Shown here one piece after another: positions 61,622 through 64,000 of a stretch of DNA of 64,000 nucleotides. The translations under genes were made by a program, and so were the position numbers. The stretch comes from Paragyromitra xinjiangensis (lineage: Eukaryota > Ascomycota > Pezizomycetes > Pezizales > Discinaceae): assembly GCA_038503065.1 (NCBI GenBank), contig JBCAMK010000003.1, positions 1,550,001-1,614,000 on the forward strand, read 5' to 3'. The notes below the pieces were generated by a model. The model made no database searches, had not been told where the DNA came from, and saw only the letters and a program-made list of their open reading frames with translations. Each line of letters opens with the position of its first letter. Position 1 is the stretch's first letter.

Positions 61622-63280
61622 AAGTGAAAGGGATCGCGCAACGGGTGCTTACTCCTTTTGTTGCGGAAGGCTTACCCGCGACAGTAGACATTTCTTATTT
61701 GGGGAATGAAGTTTCTATCCGCCCGATGTCCGCGCCTACCCATACATTGCGGGGGGGAGAAAACCCTGTGGCTGATGTGAACCCCACCCTCACCGATCGC
61801 CCAAACTATTACAACGCCTTCCAGCGCAGATAGTAAACATGAAAAGTGGAATTGAGGTTTTAGAAGGCATGAAATGAAGTAAATAAGGTAACAGTACAGC
61901 TTGCCCTAGCTTCAATGTATGTTTTTATTGCGGCGTCTGTCCTGCGCAATGGTGGAGCGGGTTCCCACATTTTTACTCGGTTGAGGTCTTATCACCGAAG
62001 CGAGCGAGACTCGCTGATCGGTAGCTAGTACGGGATCCACGGCGCTGCGAACCCGGTTCACGGTCGTGTAGAGTAAAGAGAATATGATGATGGCATGTGC
62101 CGGAAATGATACGGTGCTATTCAGAATATCAACCACGGATTCGTCGTTGAGAAGTCTCAAAAAAGTAACGGTTGATACACGAATTTGCACTCGGACCGGC
62201 AGAGACAGAAAGATAGTTGAATGCAGACGCGTGCAGGCAACCAGGCCATTATATCATGACGTCTGGCTGCGAGAGCTCAATCGTGAGATGCCCTTGGCGC
62301 AATTTTGCGCAAGGACAGCTCAACCCCTCCGTTTTCCCATTTCCCCGCGCTGCGTTCGCCAACAAACGTTTTGTATCAAAGTATTTTTTTTTTTCTCAAT
62401 CTCTCGCAAATCTTTGTCCTTGTTGGCTCCTACGTGGCAGCCTTTCTCTCCGATAGAAATCCTGACTTGGGGGCTTAGGGCAGTGTTGGTTGGATTGAGT
62501 GAGGCGTATTCACTTGTCAGGGCTGCGTGTTAGCACTGTTGCACAGGTCTGGCCTGCCTGCCTTACGACAAAGAAGGCCATCTGAAACTGGCACGATCTG
62601 TTTCCCGTCCGCATAGAAATAGTAATGAATATTTTTCGCTTGGGGTTCGATCTTGGCTTATTTGGAGGGCAACAACGCACGAGAAAAAAAGTCAGTTTTT
62701 TTTGACTGAGAAGAGGGAGACTTGTACTCAAGGCAAAGCTACATGTATGTAGTCCACATGCTGGGGAGGTTTGTTAGCTGATGAGTTGAGGAGCTGGAAT
62801 GACGTGCGCCTGACAAATGAGCTGAAGGTAGGAAGAGAAGAAGGGAAGGAAGTGGAAGACATCTGACATGTCTCTCTTTCTCTGGGCTTCGTTTGCCAGC
62901 AGTCGGTGAATGAATTCCCCGAATTTATAATTTATTGATTATTATTTATGTGTTTTGTTCGCTCTCACATTTTCCCTTTGGGATTGTTCAAGGGTGTTGC
63001 GCGGTATTCCGGGTGTCTTGTTCCTTTTAAACTTTCCTGTAAATTAAAGTTCCCAGGGCCAAGTGTGGATAGCCCAAGCTCGGCCAGTCAACGACGAAGA
63101 ATTCCATTATTATTATCATCATCATCATTCTTATGAGATACAGAACTAGTAGTCTTTTGTCTTTCCGAACCTGTCCGCACAAAGGTCCTTATTACTCACA
63201 AATTATATTGAGGTAGGACGTTAACCTGTGGCACGGGGTTAGGGCGGACAGGGCGAGAGGGAGACTGAGAGCGTCATTCT

Positions 63281-63312
63281 CAGTCAGTCAGTTGGTCAGT
63301 CAGTCAGTCAGG
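63281..63312. repeat. CAGT tetranucleotide repeat
   Basis: Seven or so CAGT units, one interrupted (cagttggtcagt), followed by two CAGG units. A CTG run follows at 63352-63369. Both are simple microsatellites without a supported coding frame. Confidence 0.8.
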
Positions 63313-64000
63313 CAGGCATTCCATTCCGTTAACAACCGCATCATCTGTTCGCTGCTGCTGCTGCTGCCGCTGCTTGGTCTTCTCTGGACTTCTCTCAACG
63401 TTCTGCTTCGCTTGTATACCTATACCTATTATTGGGGAGTTTTAAAGAAACCCTTGAGCGAGTACCTACCAGCGAAGAGTTGCACAGCTCCTTCGAAGCG
63501 ACAAGTACCCTGCATTTTTGTGGCGTCCAGAACTGTGTCGTGCAGATCTTTCTTTGCACACTGGTTAACCCCCCGCTGTTCCCAACTTCCCAACGAGGAC
63601 CCTGAGTAAAACCGTCTTAACGCCTGTCGTCAACTGAGCTTCTTTAAACCCTTCAGTAGGGGCCTCCCAGGGGAATCTACTTTATTCGTTTCGACAAGTC
63701 TTACACCGAAAAGAAAAGAAAAGAGAGAGAAAAAAAGTAGCAAAAGAGCCTCCTTACTCTTTCTCGGTACTGTTACTTTTAAGCTGCTGCAGATTGAATC
63801 TGCCAGCCTGGGACCAACTCTTTCGACATTCAATTGTTGTATGAACATTGAAGGGACGTAAAGGGCTGCACCCACAGTCACTACTCAGGCACCGCGAGCA
63901 ACCACACCCCACAGAAACATCCCGCCAATCCGCCCCACCACCCACCTCAATCTAGGACACCACCATATCCTTTCCTCCACTATACTACGGTTTCCTCATT

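Larger units (their letters stand above)
60726..64000. other. 3.3-kb gene-free right end
   Basis: No recognised gene. Small features: caaggct tandem units at about 61600-61621, a CAGT tandem run at 63281-63312, a CTG run at 63352-63369 and an ATC run at about 63113-63127. Frames at 61624-61833 and 62084-62533 have no family resemblance. The right-hand kilobase is CT-rich and could be the leader of a gene starting beyond the window. Confidence 0.5.

Noticed and set aside
1..64000. CRISPR arrays, bacterial operons, rRNA genes, or transposons
   Set aside because: None were seen. Repeats present are short microsatellites. No reverse transcriptase, integrase or transposase motif was recognised.

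Overview
The window is a piece of a filamentous ascomycete (Pezizomycotina-type) nuclear genome. The evidence is 50-300 bp GT..AG introns with CTAAC/CTAAT-like branch sites in most genes, and a fungal gene set: an AreA/NIT2-type GATA factor with the fungal [13 protein letters not shown] domain, an Flc/TRP-like membrane protein, an HSP9/HSP12 protein, the DASH subunit Hsk3, and a Zn2Cys6 regulator. No class-level assignment is secure. All gene models were spliced by hand from reading-frame continuity and family resemblance; no database search or RNA evidence was available.

Layout, left to right: an RRM protein with a Cys-rich N-terminal patch (0.8-3.5 kb, +); a SAM methyltransferase (4.0-5.0 kb, -) divergent from cytosolic leucyl-tRNA synthetase (6.2-9.8 kb, +); about 4 kb without a convincing gene; an Flc-family multispanning protein (13.8-16.6 kb, +); about 5.2 kb empty; a small C2H2 transcription factor (21.7-22.7 kb, +); about 5.4 kb empty; a Nup53/Nup35 nucleoporin (28.1-29.7 kb, -); a membrane-anchored histidine-type acid phosphatase (30.9-32.8 kb, -) divergent from mitochondrial ribosomal protein uL1m (33.2-34.2 kb, +); eIF5 (35.2-36.5 kb, +); a La-related protein of the LARP7/Pof8 type (38.6-40.3 kb, +); HSP9/12 (40.4-40.9 kb, -); about 5.1 kb empty; a Zn2Cys6 factor (46.0-47.9 kb, +); about 5.6 kb empty; the AreA/NIT2 homologue (53.5-56.4 kb, +); Hsk3 (57.6-57.9 kb, -) divergent from a compact Trf4-like nucleotidyltransferase (58.1-59.4 kb, +); a small mitochondrial-type protein (60.1-60.7 kb, -); and 3.3 kb empty to the right edge.

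The genes do not form a pathway cluster. Most are housekeeping genes (translation: LeuRS, eIF5, uL1m; RNA metabolism: LARP7-like, Trf4-like, RRM protein; nuclear pore and kinetochore). They are interspersed with three transcription factors, each flanked by several kilobases of gene-free DNA and followed by a strikingly T-rich 3' flank. No transposon, CRISPR array, rRNA or tRNA gene was recognised. The most interesting items are the LARP7/Pof8-type protein (a telomerase or snRNA biogenesis candidate), the compact Trf4-like enzyme, the histidine-rich insert in the methyltransferase, and a non-coding TACATGTA palindrome that recurs far more often than expected.
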